Shown one piece after another: positions 24,928-33,309 of a DNA stretch of 64,000 bases (within the stretch, counting starts at the first letter, position 1; every line of letters starts with the position of its first letter). The position numbers and the translations under genes are program-made. The notes below the pieces were generated by a model. The model was not told the DNA's origin, ran no database searches, and saw nothing but the letters and a program-made list of their open reading frames with translations. The stretch is from Flavihumibacter rivuli (GTDB lineage Bacteria > Bacteroidota > Bacteroidia > Chitinophagales > Chitinophagaceae): positions 3,066,001-3,130,000 of the forward strand of contig NZ_CP092334.1 of NCBI RefSeq assembly GCF_018595685.2. Direction: 5' to 3'.

Positions 24928-26646
24928 ATGAATTTTACCGCTGATATCAAGAAAGAACCGCGCAGTTTTTTACCAGAAAGCCTGGTGATCGATAAATGGG
25001 AAACTCTTGAACCCTATTTCAAGGAGTTGCTGGAAAGGCCAATTGAATCTGTACAGGGCCTGGAAAAATGGATGAAGGATGCCAGTGAACTGGAAGCTGT
25101 AGTCAGTGAGGATGCCTGCTGGCGACAGATCAGGATGACCTGCGACACCGAGAACAAGGAATTGGAGGAAGCCTTCAACTTCTTTGTTATGGAGATCCAA
25201 CCCAGGATCCAGCCCTATGCGGATAAGCTTAACCGTAAGTTGGTCGACTGTCCTTTTACCGCTTCGCTGGACCAGGAAAAATATTTTACCTATCTCCGTA
25301 GCGTTAAGAACAGCATCGCCCTTTTCAGGGAAGCCAATATCCCCCTGCAGGCCGAAATCAGTGTAATGGCCCAGCATTATGGGGTGATCAGCGGAAAAAT
25401 GACGGTGAAGATCGATGATAAGGAATACACCCTTCAGCAAGCAAGCAAGTTCCTGGAAAACCCGGACAGGAAGGTCAGGGAATTGGCCTACAGACGCATC
25501 CAGGAAAGAAGGTACCAGGACAAGGATAGCCTGAATGACCTGTTCTCCCAATTGCTGGCAAAGCGCCACCAGGTAGCCTTGAATGCCGGTTTCGCCAATT
25601 ACCGTGATTATAAGTTTGCCGAAATGGGACGCTTCGATTACACAAAAGAAGATTGCTTTGCATTCCATGAGGCAGTGAAAAAACATATCGTTCCATTGGT
25701 TGCCGGGATCTACCGGAAGAAAAAAACAAAGCTTGGCTTAGATACCCTTCGTCCCTGGGATACAGATGCAGAACCCGAAGGTGTTGAACCCTTAAGGCCT
25801 TTCACTAATGGGGAAGAGTTGCTCAACAAAACTGTTGATTGCCTTCGACAACTCAGGCCATTCTTTGCCGATTGCCTGCTTACTATGAAAAAAATGGGTA
25901 GGCTTGACCTCGAAAGCCGCAAGGGTAAAGCTCCCGGTGGTTATAATTGTCCACTGGCAGAAACAGGCGCCCCTTTCATTTTTATGAATGCCGCCGGACA
26001 AATGCATGATGTGACCACCATGGTTCATGAAAGCGGTCACGCTGTGCATTCCTTCCTTGCACATCCCCTACCTCTTAGCGCATTCAAGGAATATCCAATG
26101 GAAGTGGCTGAAGTAGCCAGTATGTCAATGGAATTGTTCACCATGGATTACTGGACAAGTTTCTTTTCTAAAGAAGAGGAGTTGAAAAGGGCTAAGGAGC
26201 ACCAGCTGGAAAGGGTGATAACCATCTTCCCATGGATCGCTATCATAGACAAATACCAGCATTGGCTTTATGAAAACCCCGGTCATTCCCTCGAAGAAAG
26301 GGCGAAGAGATGGATGGAGATAAACGAAGAATTCTCAACTGGCGAATTAGATCTGGGTGGCCTTGAAGAATTCCGCAAATACGGCTGGCAACGCCAATTG
26401 CATCTTTTTGAAGTGCCCTTCTATTACATCGAATATGGAATTGCGCAATTGGGTGCTATTGGTATGTGGATGCAATTCAAAACGGATAAGGAGAAGGCAT
26501 TGGACAATTATATGCATGCATTAAGCCTGGGTGGAACCCGGACCTTACCGGAATTGTATAAGGCGGCTGGGATCAAATTTGACCTGGGTCCTGATCGTGT
26601 GGAAGAATTGATGGGATTTGTTCAACAAGAGATGAACAGAAGTTGA
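24928..26646 (+). CDS. M3-family oligoendopeptidase (PepF-like)
   Basis: The 572-residue cytosolic zinc peptidase. The HExxH motif is MVHESGHAVHSFLAHP, with the third ligand Glu in the following helix (EVAEVASMSMELFTMDYW). The helical N-terminal clamp and the C-terminal FYYIEYGIAQLGAIGMW segment are typical of the PepF subgroup. It degrades oligopeptides released by the proteasome-like proteases. There is no signal peptide. It may be read together with DUF5606, though a strong inverted repeat separates them. Confidence 0.92.
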   Translation: MNFTADIKKEPRSFLPESLVIDKWETLEPYFKELLERPIESVQGLEKWMKDASELEAVVSEDACWRQIRMTCDTENKELEEAFNFFVMEIQPRIQPYADKLNRKLVDCPFTASLDQEKYFTYLRSVKNSIALFREANIPLQAEISVMAQHYGVISGKMTVKIDDKEYTLQQASKFLENPDRKVRELAYRRIQERRYQDKDSLNDLFSQLLAKRHQVALNAGFANYRDYKFAEMGRFDYTKEDCFAFHEAVKKHIVPLVAGIYRKKKTKLGLDTLRPWDTDAEPEGVEPLRPFTNGEELLNKTVDCLRQLRPFFADCLLTMKKMGRLDLESRKGKAPGGYNCPLAETGAPFIFMNAAGQMHDVTTMVHESGHAVHSFLAHPLPLSAFKEYPMEVAEVASMSMELFTMDYWTSFFSKEEELKRAKEHQLERVITIFPWIAIIDKYQHWLYENPGHSLEERAKRWMEINEEFSTGELDLGGLEEFRKYGWQRQLHLFEVPFYYIEYGIAQLGAIGMWMQFKTDKEKALDNYMHALSLGGTRTLPELYKAAGIKFDLGPDRVEELMGFVQQEMNRS

Positions 26647-26687
26647 TTTTGGTCAAAAAAATACCCTCTTTGTGGTACATAATTTTA

Positions 26688-26718
26688 TTGCAATTCACCC
26701 TAAATGCCCTTATATTTG
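26688..26718 (+). promoter_or_regulatory. Full Bacteroidota promoter (TTG-N20-TATATTTG)
   Basis: TTG at 26688-26690 and TATATTTG at 26711-26718 are separated by 20 bp, matching the TTG/TAnnTTTG consensus in both sequence and spacing. No protein gene follows on this strand for over 1.5 kb, only a terminator 65 bp on. Confidence 0.6.
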
Positions 26719-26721
26719 TAA

Positions 26722-26820
26722 TGGAAAACACTTAGAACAATAGATATCTCTATAAAATAGCTACTAATCAGAGCCTTAACCAAAAGTCCCGGTGTGTCTA
26801 CATTGGGGCTTTATTTTTTT
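26722..26820 (+). ncRNA. Candidate small RNA of about 100 nt
   Basis: The interval begins just after a full consensus promoter and ends at a rho-independent terminator: stem AAAGTCCCGGTG (26783-26794) with CATTGGGGCTTT (26801-26812), loop TGTCTA, T-run to 26820. The stem contains G-U pairs that only form in RNA read in the + direction. No open frame of note is inside. It does not resemble tRNA, 6S or RNase P RNA to me. The hairpin could alternatively be the terminator of the M3 peptidase mRNA. Confidence 0.5.
26783..26820 (+). terminator. Rho-independent terminator (small RNA or M3 peptidase)
   Basis: A 12-bp stem with three G-U pairs, a 6-nt loop and a T7 run at 26814-26820. Confidence 0.8.
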
Positions 26821-26822
26821 AC

Positions 26823-27286
26823 TACACGATAAGAGCCTTCAGTTGGGTTATAACGAATCGATCAATATTTAGTTCGGCTTCTACCATAAATTATTTCAAA
26901 AATGCAAATTTTGGGCCATTCATTAAATCCCGAAAGAAATCTTCTTAAAACTGTTATGTATTAGGAAGATGTTTGCTGCATGGAAAGCTGCTTGGATGGA
27001 TCGCCATAGAATAGCTTATTAATCCTACAGTACTAATAGAAATTTTCTCCCATCCTGGTGTATCAACAATTGACCTTTATTCCCCTTCACGCTCTCCTGC
27101 AAGGGACGCCGAAGTATTTAAGGCGATAAAAATTATTCATCCAACAGCTCAACCGATCTTTCGACTACCCATTGGTCATAAGAGACAACGAGGGGTTACG
27201 TGATGATAACGGTCTGTTGAAAATGCACAATATGTTGAAAGGGTGATGGTGGTTTGCTTAAAGCGGAAGCAGGCAACTGGCCTGGC
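26823..27286. other. Gene-free interval between the small RNA and fur
   Basis: About 460 bp of moderately AT-rich DNA. Open frames here are short or antisense to fur. No repeat, tRNA or clear promoter was found. Confidence 0.5.
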
Positions 27287-27703
27287 TTACTTGCAGGTTT
27301 TGCATTTACCGCTAACCACCATCTCCACCTGCTTGATCGAATACCCTTTAGGGAGTTGAATGGATGGGATGGAGACTTCTTCCAGGCAAATGGTATTGCC
27401 ACAGGAATCACAAACAAAGTGAACATGGTTATCATGGTGATGCCCTTCACTGCATTCTTCCTTGCAAAGGGCATAGCGGATACTATTATCCGAAGTAGGG
27501 ATGGTGTGAATGATTCCCTTGTTCAGGAAAACCTGCAAGGTCCTGTAAACGGTCACCCGGTCAAACTTTTCATCCGTGCCTTTTTCAATGTCTGCATGAG
27601 CAAGTGCACCCTGTTGGCCAAGGAATAACTCCAGGATCTTCACCCTGCTACCGGTTACACTTAACTGGTTCCGTTTTAGGATATCATGAATGCGGTCCTG
27701 CAT
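27287..27703 (-). CDS. Fur-family metal-responsive repressor (Zur/PerR-like)
   Basis: The 138-residue protein has an N-terminal winged helix (VTGSRVKILELF, FDRVTVYRTLQVFLNKGII) and a C-terminal dimerisation domain with a His cluster (EGHHHDNHVHFVC). Two CxxC pairs (CDSCGN and CKTC at the C-terminus) form the structural zinc site. Which metal it senses (Zn, Fe, Mn/peroxide) cannot be decided from sequence, though the MerC gene behind a palindromic operator nearby favours a Zur-like role. The start is 6 bp after the SCO gene, so the two form one unit. Confidence 0.88.
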   Translation of the reverse strand: MQDRIHDILKRNQLSVTGSRVKILELFLGQQGALAHADIEKGTDEKFDRVTVYRTLQVFLNKGIIHTIPTSDNSIRYALCKEECSEGHHHDNHVHFVCDSCGNTICLEEVSIPSIQLPKGYSIKQVEMVVSGKCKTCK

Positions 27704-27708
27704 ATGCC

Positions 27709-28371
27709 TTACTGGGGATTGTTATTGAATAATCCGTTCGCAAACCTCGCTCCACCTGATGTTTTTTCCTTGAGTAACTCTGGTATGTCCTTCATCAGGT
27801 CTTCCAACTCTTCCTGCTTCAATCCATCATAGATCTTCCTTACCTGGCCCTTCTTGTCTACCAGGGCAAAGAATTGCGTATGGATGAATTGGTCTTCTAT
27901 TTTCTCATTGTTATTCTTCGGGTCATCCAGCAGGTAACTTACACGGGCCACATGGTAGAGACTGTCCTTCCTGCCGGTAAGGAAATACCAGTTGCCGCCA
28001 TTCACACCCAATGAATCTGCATATGTCTTCATCCTGCCCACCGAATCGGTTTCCGGATCCACACTGTGGGAAAGTATGGCAAAGCCCTTTTCATTCCTGT
28101 ATTTCTCATATACCTTCTTCATGTTGGTATTCATTTTTGGACAGATCCCCTTACAGGTCGTAAAGAAATACTCGGCAACGTAAACCTTTCCTTCAATCGT
28201 CCTTTCCGTTACTTCCCGACCTTCCTGATCGAGGAAATGAAAGGGTTGTACCCTGCTGAGAACCGGCAATTTCACTTCAGTAAAACCCGGCAAGGCACGG
28301 TTCATGGCATATACAAACCCAAAAAACAGGACCACAAAAAACAACAGGTAGTAGATCGCTTTCTTGCTCAT
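27709..28371 (-). CDS. SCO1/SenC-family copper chaperone-like protein
   Basis: From the ATG at 28371 the product has 220 residues: an N-terminal membrane anchor (AIYYLLFFVVLFFGFVYAM) and a periplasmic thioredoxin-like domain with the copper-binding CxxxC (TTCKGICPKM) and the distal His (FIHTQFF). SCO proteins deliver copper to the Cu-A centre of cytochrome oxidase or act as thiol reductants. It lies upstream of the fur-family gene and divergent from merC. A frame start at 28395 would place residues before the anchor and is less likely. Confidence 0.9.
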   Translation of the reverse strand: MSKKAIYYLLFFVVLFFGFVYAMNRALPGFTEVKLPVLSRVQPFHFLDQEGREVTERTIEGKVYVAEYFFTTCKGICPKMNTNMKKVYEKYRNEKGFAILSHSVDPETDSVGRMKTYADSLGVNGGNWYFLTGRKDSLYHVARVSYLLDDPKNNNEKIEDQFIHTQFFALVDKKGQVRKIYDGLKQEELEDLMKDIPELLKEKTSGGARFANGLFNNNPQ

Positions 28372-28389
28372 AACATACAAAGTTACGCT

Positions 28390-28407
28390 CACCAATATGA
28401 ATTGGTG
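28390..28407. promoter_or_regulatory. Palindrome in the SCO/merC intergenic region
   Basis: CACCAAT (28390-28396) and ATTGGTG (28401-28407) are perfect 7-bp arms around ATGA, 19 bp from the SCO start. Possible operator on the SCO/fur side. Confidence 0.35.
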
Positions 28408-28433
28408 GCTTTCTGTTAAAAAGAAGAAAGATT

Positions 28434-28463
28434 TTGCAACAAAGTTGCATCTACCTATTTTTG
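28434..28463 (+). promoter_or_regulatory. merC promoter with overlapping TGCAAC-AAA-GTTGCA operator
   Basis: TTG at 28434-28436 and TATTTTTG at 28456-28463 form a well-spaced promoter (19 bp). The perfect palindrome TGCAACAAAGTTGCA (28435-28449) covers the upstream promoter element, as expected of a repressor site. Its size and symmetry suit a Fur-family protein, and such a gene lies on the divergent unit. Confidence 0.55.
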
Positions 28464-28472
28464 CAGTCCTCC

Positions 28473-28865
28473 ATGAATTTTAAGATCAATTGGGACGCTT
28501 TAGGAATTGCCGCATCATTAGCCTGTGCTATCCACTGCGCGATCCTGCCATTAATCATGACGAGCCTGCCGGTATTCGGTATCAATATCATTGACAATAT
28601 GTCCTTTGAATACCTGATGATCCTGCTGGCCTTCCTGATCGGTGTCAATGCCCTATCCCATGGATACCGGAAGCACCATCACCAGATCCTGCCCATCCTG
28701 ATCTTTGTTTTTGGAATTATATTGCTGATAGCCAAGCAATTATGGCATGAATGGCAATTGTATTTCCTAGTGCCCGCAGTAGCCGCGGTCGTATTTGCCC
28801 ATTTCTATAACTATCGCCTCTGCAGGAAAGCCAACCACTGCCACGCCAGTGACTGTAATCACTAA
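28473..28865 (+). CDS. MerC-domain membrane protein
   Basis: The 130 residues from the ATG at 28473 contain four hydrophobic segments. The MerC signature is LGIAASLACAIHCAILPLIM, whose Cys and His pairs lie in the first helix. A second His/Cys-rich motif ends the protein (CRKANHCHASDCNH). MerC proteins carry mercuric ion in Tn21-like operons, but chromosomal Bacteroidota members probably handle zinc or another soft metal. Its start lies 24 bp downstream of a palindrome overlapping the promoter, so it is probably metal-regulated. Confidence 0.82.
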   Translation: MNFKINWDALGIAASLACAIHCAILPLIMTSLPVFGINIIDNMSFEYLMILLAFLIGVNALSHGYRKHHHQILPILIFVFGIILLIAKQLWHEWQLYFLVPAVAAVVFAHFYNYRLCRKANHCHASDCNH

Positions 28866-28904
28866 GTTTTCCCGATTTCACAAACTTTGGGCACGGTCAT
28901 TTGT

Positions 28905-28912
28905 TATTTTTG
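28905..28912 (+). promoter_or_regulatory. Candidate -7 element (TATTTTTG) for nfu
   Basis: A perfect TAnnTTTG match 21 bp upstream of the ATG at 28933; the upstream TTG spacing is not ideal. Confidence 0.35.
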
Positions 28913-28932
28913 TACGTAAACGTTGTTGTATT

Positions 28933-29529
28933 ATGATCAAGACTGGAAATCCTGTAATCAGTATCTATACGGAAATGACTCCGAACCCGGAAACGATGAA
29001 GTTCGTTGCCAACAAACTGCTGTATCCCGGTAAGAGCATTGACCTGCCCGATATGGAAAGCGCAAAACCTTCACCGCTCGCTGTGGAGTTGTTTGGCTTC
29101 CCCTTTATCAAGAGCGTATTCATCGCCTCTAATTTCGTGACCCTCACCAAGACCTCCGATGCAGAATGGAATGATGTGATCCCGACCATCCGCCAGTTCC
29201 TGAAGGAGTACCTGGAAGAAGGCAAGGCTGTGGTGAACGAAGAGGAATTGGCCCAGATCAAACCAGCCAGCTCTAATGAAGTAACCGCCGACGACGATGA
29301 TATCGTGAAGCGCATCAAGGAATTGCTGGAGAACTATGTTAAACCAGCCGTTGAAATGGATGGTGGCGCTATCCAGTTCAAAAGTTATAATGATGGCGTG
29401 GTCAACCTGATGCTGCAGGGAAGCTGCAGTGGTTGCCCATCCAGCATGATCACCCTGAAAGCGGGTATCGAAGGCATGATGAAGCGCATGATCCCTGAAG
29501 TGAAGGAAGTAGTGGCTGAAGCTGAATAA
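28933..29529 (+). CDS. Nfu-type iron-sulfur scaffold protein
   Basis: The 198-residue two-domain scaffold that receives or delivers Fe-S clusters in the cytosol. Residues 1-90 match the Nfu N-terminal domain (IYTEMTPNPETMKFV). Residues 120-198 form the NifU-like C-terminal domain with the cluster-binding CxxC in MLQGSCSGCPSSMITLKAGI. The ATG at 28933 suits the conserved N-terminus; the longer frame back to 28795 overlaps merC and is rejected. Monocistronic, with its own promoter and terminator. Confidence 0.93.
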   Translation: MIKTGNPVISIYTEMTPNPETMKFVANKLLYPGKSIDLPDMESAKPSPLAVELFGFPFIKSVFIASNFVTLTKTSDAEWNDVIPTIRQFLKEYLEEGKAVVNEEELAQIKPASSNEVTADDDDIVKRIKELLENYVKPAVEMDGGAIQFKSYNDGVVNLMLQGSCSGCPSSMITLKAGIEGMMKRMIPEVKEVVAEAE

Positions 29530-29550
29530 TTCAAATCATTCATTTAGAAA

Positions 29551-29576
29551 GGCTGCCCTTTGGGGTGGCCTTTTTT
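29551..29576 (+). terminator. Rho-independent terminator of nfu
   Basis: GGCTGCCC / GGGTGGCC stem with two G-U pairs followed by T6. Confidence 0.75.
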
Positions 29577-29643
29577 ATTTCCGGACTTCCTATTCCCTGT
29601 TTGTGCAGTATCTTGTAAGGGAAGGAATCAAGGCACAATAGCT

Positions 29644-30396
29644 ATGAACCTACTAGACCCGGAGGATCACCTGCACCAACTTCCCGCTATCCGCATCTAT
29701 CCCGTTGCTGAGCATGCCATCACCATCAGTATTGGCGAAGGTTACAACAGGGAAAGGCATCGCCTGCTGCTTTACCTCGCAGCTCAACTGGGATCTGCTG
29801 CCCTACCCGGCCTCCTGGACCTCAGTATCGCTTATAATAGCCTGACCGTTTTCTTTGATCCTATCCGCCTTTTGAAGGAACCGCATACAACTCCGGTTCA
29901 AAAAATGACCAGGATGCTGCAGGGGATATGGGATAACCTGGAGGCAGGACAATTCCAACCGGAAGGCAGGCACCACATCATTCCCGTCTGTTATGATGGC
30001 GGCTACGGCCCAGACCTGGAGCCAATAGCTAAAACCCATTCCATGGATAGCGAAAGCCTGATCAAGATATTTGAATCGGAGACCTACTATGTCTATATGG
30101 TAGGTTTCAGCCCCGGTTTCCCCTACATGGGAACCGTTCCCGACCAGATCGCCTCTCCCCGTAAGGCCAGTCCCGCTTTGAGGGTTGCGCCAGGCTCAGT
30201 AGGCATAGCCGGCAACCAAACGGGAATCTATCCACAGGCCACCCCTGGCGGATGGCAGATCATTGGCAGGACCCCACTGAAAATATTTGATGCTGATGCC
30301 AGGGATTGCTGCCTTTTCAAACCTGGTGATACGGTGAGTTTTAGCCGGATCGATTCCGCAACCTTTAAATACCTGAACCAGTATGAAGATGCTTAA
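29644..30396 (+). CDS. pxpB: 5-oxoprolinase subunit B (KipI-like)
   Basis: PxpB with PxpC and PxpA forms the ATP-dependent 5-oxoprolinase that opens pyroglutamate to glutamate. The product has 250 residues from the ATG at 29644. Diagnostic segments are HAITISIGEGYN, DLSIAYNSLTVFFDP, YVYMVGFSPGFPYMGTVP and the cyclophilin-like tail (GSVGIAGNQTGIYPQATPGGW). B. subtilis KipI is the homologous sporulation-kinase inhibitor. It overlaps pxpC by 14 bp, and an unrelated longer frame upstream (29560) is discounted. Confidence 0.93.
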   Translation: MNLLDPEDHLHQLPAIRIYPVAEHAITISIGEGYNRERHRLLLYLAAQLGSAALPGLLDLSIAYNSLTVFFDPIRLLKEPHTTPVQKMTRMLQGIWDNLEAGQFQPEGRHHIIPVCYDGGYGPDLEPIAKTHSMDSESLIKIFESETYYVYMVGFSPGFPYMGTVPDQIASPRKASPALRVAPGSVGIAGNQTGIYPQATPGGWQIIGRTPLKIFDADARDCCLFKPGDTVSFSRIDSATFKYLNQYEDA

Positions 30397-31351
30397 ATGC
30401 GGGATCGCCTCTATCCAGGACCACGGTCGGTATGGTTACCGCAATCTCGGGATCAACACGGGAGGCCCGATGGACCAGGCAGCCTATCGCCTGGGCAATA
30501 TGCTGGTAGCCAATGTGCCGGGAACGGCTGCTGTTGAACTGGCCACCGGTGAATTCCTGGGACAGGCAAATTTTCGCTTATTGGTTGCCGTTAGCGGTCT
30601 CGGATACCATGTCCGGGTCAATGAAAAGACATCCCCCTGCTGGCGACCCATCGTGCTCGAGGAAGGGGACCTGCTCCATGTCATCCCGGAGAAGGGCGGT
30701 TATGCCTATATCTGCATTCATGGAGGGATCAGGACCCAGGAATGGCTGGGATCGCGGTCTCTGCATCCTGCCTGCAGGAAAGGTGGCATCAACGGGGACT
30801 TATTGAAGAAAGGCGATACCCTTCCTTTGACAAGGTTCCTTGAAGAACAGGCTGCAAGGATGGTGGACCAGCTCAGAACCAAGCCCGCCTTTCGCCTGTC
30901 GAACTCGGTTATACCCGATTACGATAGCCCCACCATCAGGGTATTTGCAGGTCCGGAGTGGGATTGGTTTGACGATGATGCCAAAGCGCAATTCCTAAAC
31001 CGTCCTTTTAAACTGACCCCAATGGTCAGCAGGATGGGCTTTCGCCTTTCCGGAAACCCCATCAATAAGTCTGTAAGCCGGGAAATGATATCCAGCGCGG
31101 TTGTTCCAGGAACCATACAGGTGAGTGGCGACGGCCAGCTCCTGGTCCTCATGGCGGATGCCCAAACCACCGGGGGATACCCAAGGATCGCCGGCGTTTC
31201 TGCTGTTGACCTGCCCATTCTGGCAGCCATGCAACCGGGCAATTCCGCTAATTTTAAGATGATCCCTTTCCAGGAAGCAGAACAGTTGCTATTGGAAAGG
31301 GAGCGGTTATTTAATCAAATTGAAAAGGACCTCAGGTTACTGCATTCATGA
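30383..31351 (+). CDS. pxpC: 5-oxoprolinase subunit C (KipA-like, biotin-dependent carboxylase-related)
   Basis: The 322-residue protein matches the KipA/urea-amidolyase-related family: SIQDHGRYGYRNLGINTGGPMD, ANVPGTAAVELATGEF, RVFAGPEWDWF and MADAQTTGGYPRIAGV. It forms the second part of the PxpBC module that phosphorylates or otherwise activates oxoproline. Its ATG lies inside the end of pxpB and its TGA overlaps the pxpA ATG by 4 bp (ATGA), so the three subunits are translationally coupled. Confidence 0.93.
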   Translation: MKMLKCGIASIQDHGRYGYRNLGINTGGPMDQAAYRLGNMLVANVPGTAAVELATGEFLGQANFRLLVAVSGLGYHVRVNEKTSPCWRPIVLEEGDLLHVIPEKGGYAYICIHGGIRTQEWLGSRSLHPACRKGGINGDLLKKGDTLPLTRFLEEQAARMVDQLRTKPAFRLSNSVIPDYDSPTIRVFAGPEWDWFDDDAKAQFLNRPFKLTPMVSRMGFRLSGNPINKSVSREMISSAVVPGTIQVSGDGQLLVLMADAQTTGGYPRIAGVSAVDLPILAAMQPGNSANFKMIPFQEAEQLLLERERLFNQIEKDLRLLHS

Positions 31352-32115
31352 ACAGGATTACGATCGATATCAACTGCGATATGGGCGAAGGCACTGGCAA
31401 CGATGCCATATTGATGCCTTTGATCAGTTCTGCCAATATTGCCTGTGGCTTCCATGCAGGCGACCCTGAAACCATGAGGCATACCGTGCAGTTGGCAAAA
31501 AAATACCATGTGGCCATTGGCGCCCATCCCTCCTTTTTTGACAGGGAACATTTTGGAAGAAGGAAAATGGATATTGCCCCTGAAAAGATCTATGCACTCG
31601 TGATCTACCAGGTCGGCGCATTGGCAACGATCTGTAAGGCCGAAGGCGCCCGGCTGCGCCATGTAAAACCACATGGTGCTTTGTACAACCAATCCGCTTC
31701 CGACCCCGGTATCGCCAGGGCCATTGCATCTGCTGTCAGGGACTGTGACCGCGACCTTGTACTTTTCGGCCTGGCAGGCAGCAAACTGGTGGAAGCCGGA
31801 CGGGCCATGGGTTTAACAGTTGCTGAGGAAGCTTTTGCAGACCGAAGCTATTCCAGGGATGGAAGCCTTACGCCCCGCACCCAGGCCAATGCGCTCATCA
31901 ATAGTTCCAAAAAAGCAACAGCCCAGGTACTGGATATTATCCGGGAAGGGAAAGTAATGGCCACTGATGGATCAACTGTAAGCCTGCATGCAGATACCAT
32001 CTGCATCCATGGGGATGGCCAGCATGCGGTTGATTTTGCCAGGGCCATACAGGAAACACTGCGTACCCATTCCATAACCATCCAGTCACCCCATGCAGCA
32101 AAACCCCAGGTTTAA
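31348..32115 (+). CDS. pxpA: 5-oxoprolinase subunit A (LamB/YcsF family)
   Basis: The 255-residue metal-dependent hydrolase-like subunit. Signatures: ITIDINCDMGEGTGNDAILMP, SANIACGFHAGDPETM, AIGAHPSFFDREHFGRR, RHVKPHGALYNQ, EEAFADRSYSRDGSL and a His-rich end (CIHGDGQHAV). It supplies the catalytic face for oxoproline ring opening with PxpBC. The last 23 bp are shared with the start of the transporter gene. Confidence 0.95.
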   Translation: MNRITIDINCDMGEGTGNDAILMPLISSANIACGFHAGDPETMRHTVQLAKKYHVAIGAHPSFFDREHFGRRKMDIAPEKIYALVIYQVGALATICKAEGARLRHVKPHGALYNQSASDPGIARAIASAVRDCDRDLVLFGLAGSKLVEAGRAMGLTVAEEAFADRSYSRDGSLTPRTQANALINSSKKATAQVLDIIREGKVMATDGSTVSLHADTICIHGDGQHAVDFARAIQETLRTHSITIQSPHAAKPQV

Positions 32116-33271
32116 TAGGCAAACGTTCTGGAGTGCCGCCTTCCTGATGGCCACCTCTGCCATTGGGCCAGGTTTTCTTACCCAGACTACCGTTTTTACG
32201 GAACAGCTATTGGCCAGCTTTGGTTTTGTCATCCTGCTATCTATCCTTTTGGACATCGGCGTACAACTCAATATCTGGAGGATCATTTCTGCAGCCAACA
32301 AACCCGCCCAGGAAATTGCCAATGCTGTGATCCCAGGCATGGGAGGATTTCTTGCCGCATTGATCATCTTCGGCGGCCTCGCCTTTAATATCGGCAATAT
32401 CGCAGGGGCTGGACTTGGGCTGGAAGTTTTAACAGGAATGGACAACCGAATTGGTGCCGGATTGAGTGCTTTGATCGCCATAGCCCTGCTGATCGGCAAG
32501 AATGGTAATAAAGCCATGGACCATTTTGTAAAGGCCCTGGGGGTCCTGATGATCGTCCTGACAATATATGTGGTATTCCAATCTGATCCACCTGTTGGGG
32601 AAGCTGTTTACCGCTCCTTCCTTCCGGTCAGGACCGATTGGACCGCTGTGATCACCATTGTTGGCGGCACTGTGGGTGGTTATATCTGTTTCGCAGGTGC
32701 GCACAGGTTGTTGGATGCCGGTGTAACCGGACAGGCATCCATGAAGGAGGTATCAGGTGGGGCGATCAGGGGCATCCTTACGGCATCTGCCATGCGCGTA
32801 CTATTATTCCTTGCCGCACTGGGGGTAGTAGCCAAAGGCATCAGGCTAGATGCTGCCAATCCAGCTGCAGATGTATTCAGGCAGGCAGCAGGTAATCTGG
32901 GGTTTCGCGTATTCGGTTTGGTCATGTGGAGTGCTGCCATCACTTCTGTAATCGGCTCTGCCTACACTTCTATTTCCTTTATCCGGTCTGAAAGACCCTT
33001 CTTCAGGAAATACCAACCCGTGCTGACGGGAATATTCATCCTCGTTTCCACAGGTATTTATCTATGGGTGGGGAAACCGGTCAGCCTGCTGATCTGGGCA
33101 GGAACCATCAATGGATTCATCTTGCCGGTTTCATTGGTGATACTGCTGGCGGCAACATTTAAGACGCCTATCATGAACCATTATCAACACCCGAAATGGT
33201 TGACCATTTCGGGGTTGATCATAGCACTGCTCATGGCAGCCATGGCCATAAGGGTATTGTTCAATCAATAA
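32093..33271 (+). CDS. NRAMP-family transporter, probable 5-oxoproline or solute importer (YcsG-like)
   Basis: The 392-residue protein has about 11 hydrophobic helices and the NRAMP fold (FLMATSAIGPGFLTQTTVF in helix 1; GGTVGGYICFAGAHRLLDAG in helix 6). The canonical metal-binding DPGN and MPH motifs of MntH are absent: helix 1 has AIGPGF and helix 6 GYICFAG. It overlaps pxpA by 23 bp. The gene order pxp genes plus an NRAMP-like gene also occurs in the B. subtilis ycsF-ycsG region, so the cargo may be pyroglutamate rather than metal. That function is inferred. Confidence 0.85.
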   Translation: MQQNPRFNRQTFWSAAFLMATSAIGPGFLTQTTVFTEQLLASFGFVILLSILLDIGVQLNIWRIISAANKPAQEIANAVIPGMGGFLAALIIFGGLAFNIGNIAGAGLGLEVLTGMDNRIGAGLSALIAIALLIGKNGNKAMDHFVKALGVLMIVLTIYVVFQSDPPVGEAVYRSFLPVRTDWTAVITIVGGTVGGYICFAGAHRLLDAGVTGQASMKEVSGGAIRGILTASAMRVLLFLAALGVVAKGIRLDAANPAADVFRQAAGNLGFRVFGLVMWSAAITSVIGSAYTSISFIRSERPFFRKYQPVLTGIFILVSTGIYLWVGKPVSLLIWAGTINGFILPVSLVILLAATFKTPIMNHYQHPKWLTISGLIIALLMAAMAIRVLFNQ

Positions 33272-33309
33272 TTAGGAAAGACCATGCGAATAGCTGGTCA
33301 TGGCCCTTA

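Noticed and set aside
28795..28932. N-terminal extension of the nfu frame
   Set aside because: Overlaps merC and lacks homology; the family N-terminus begins at 28933.
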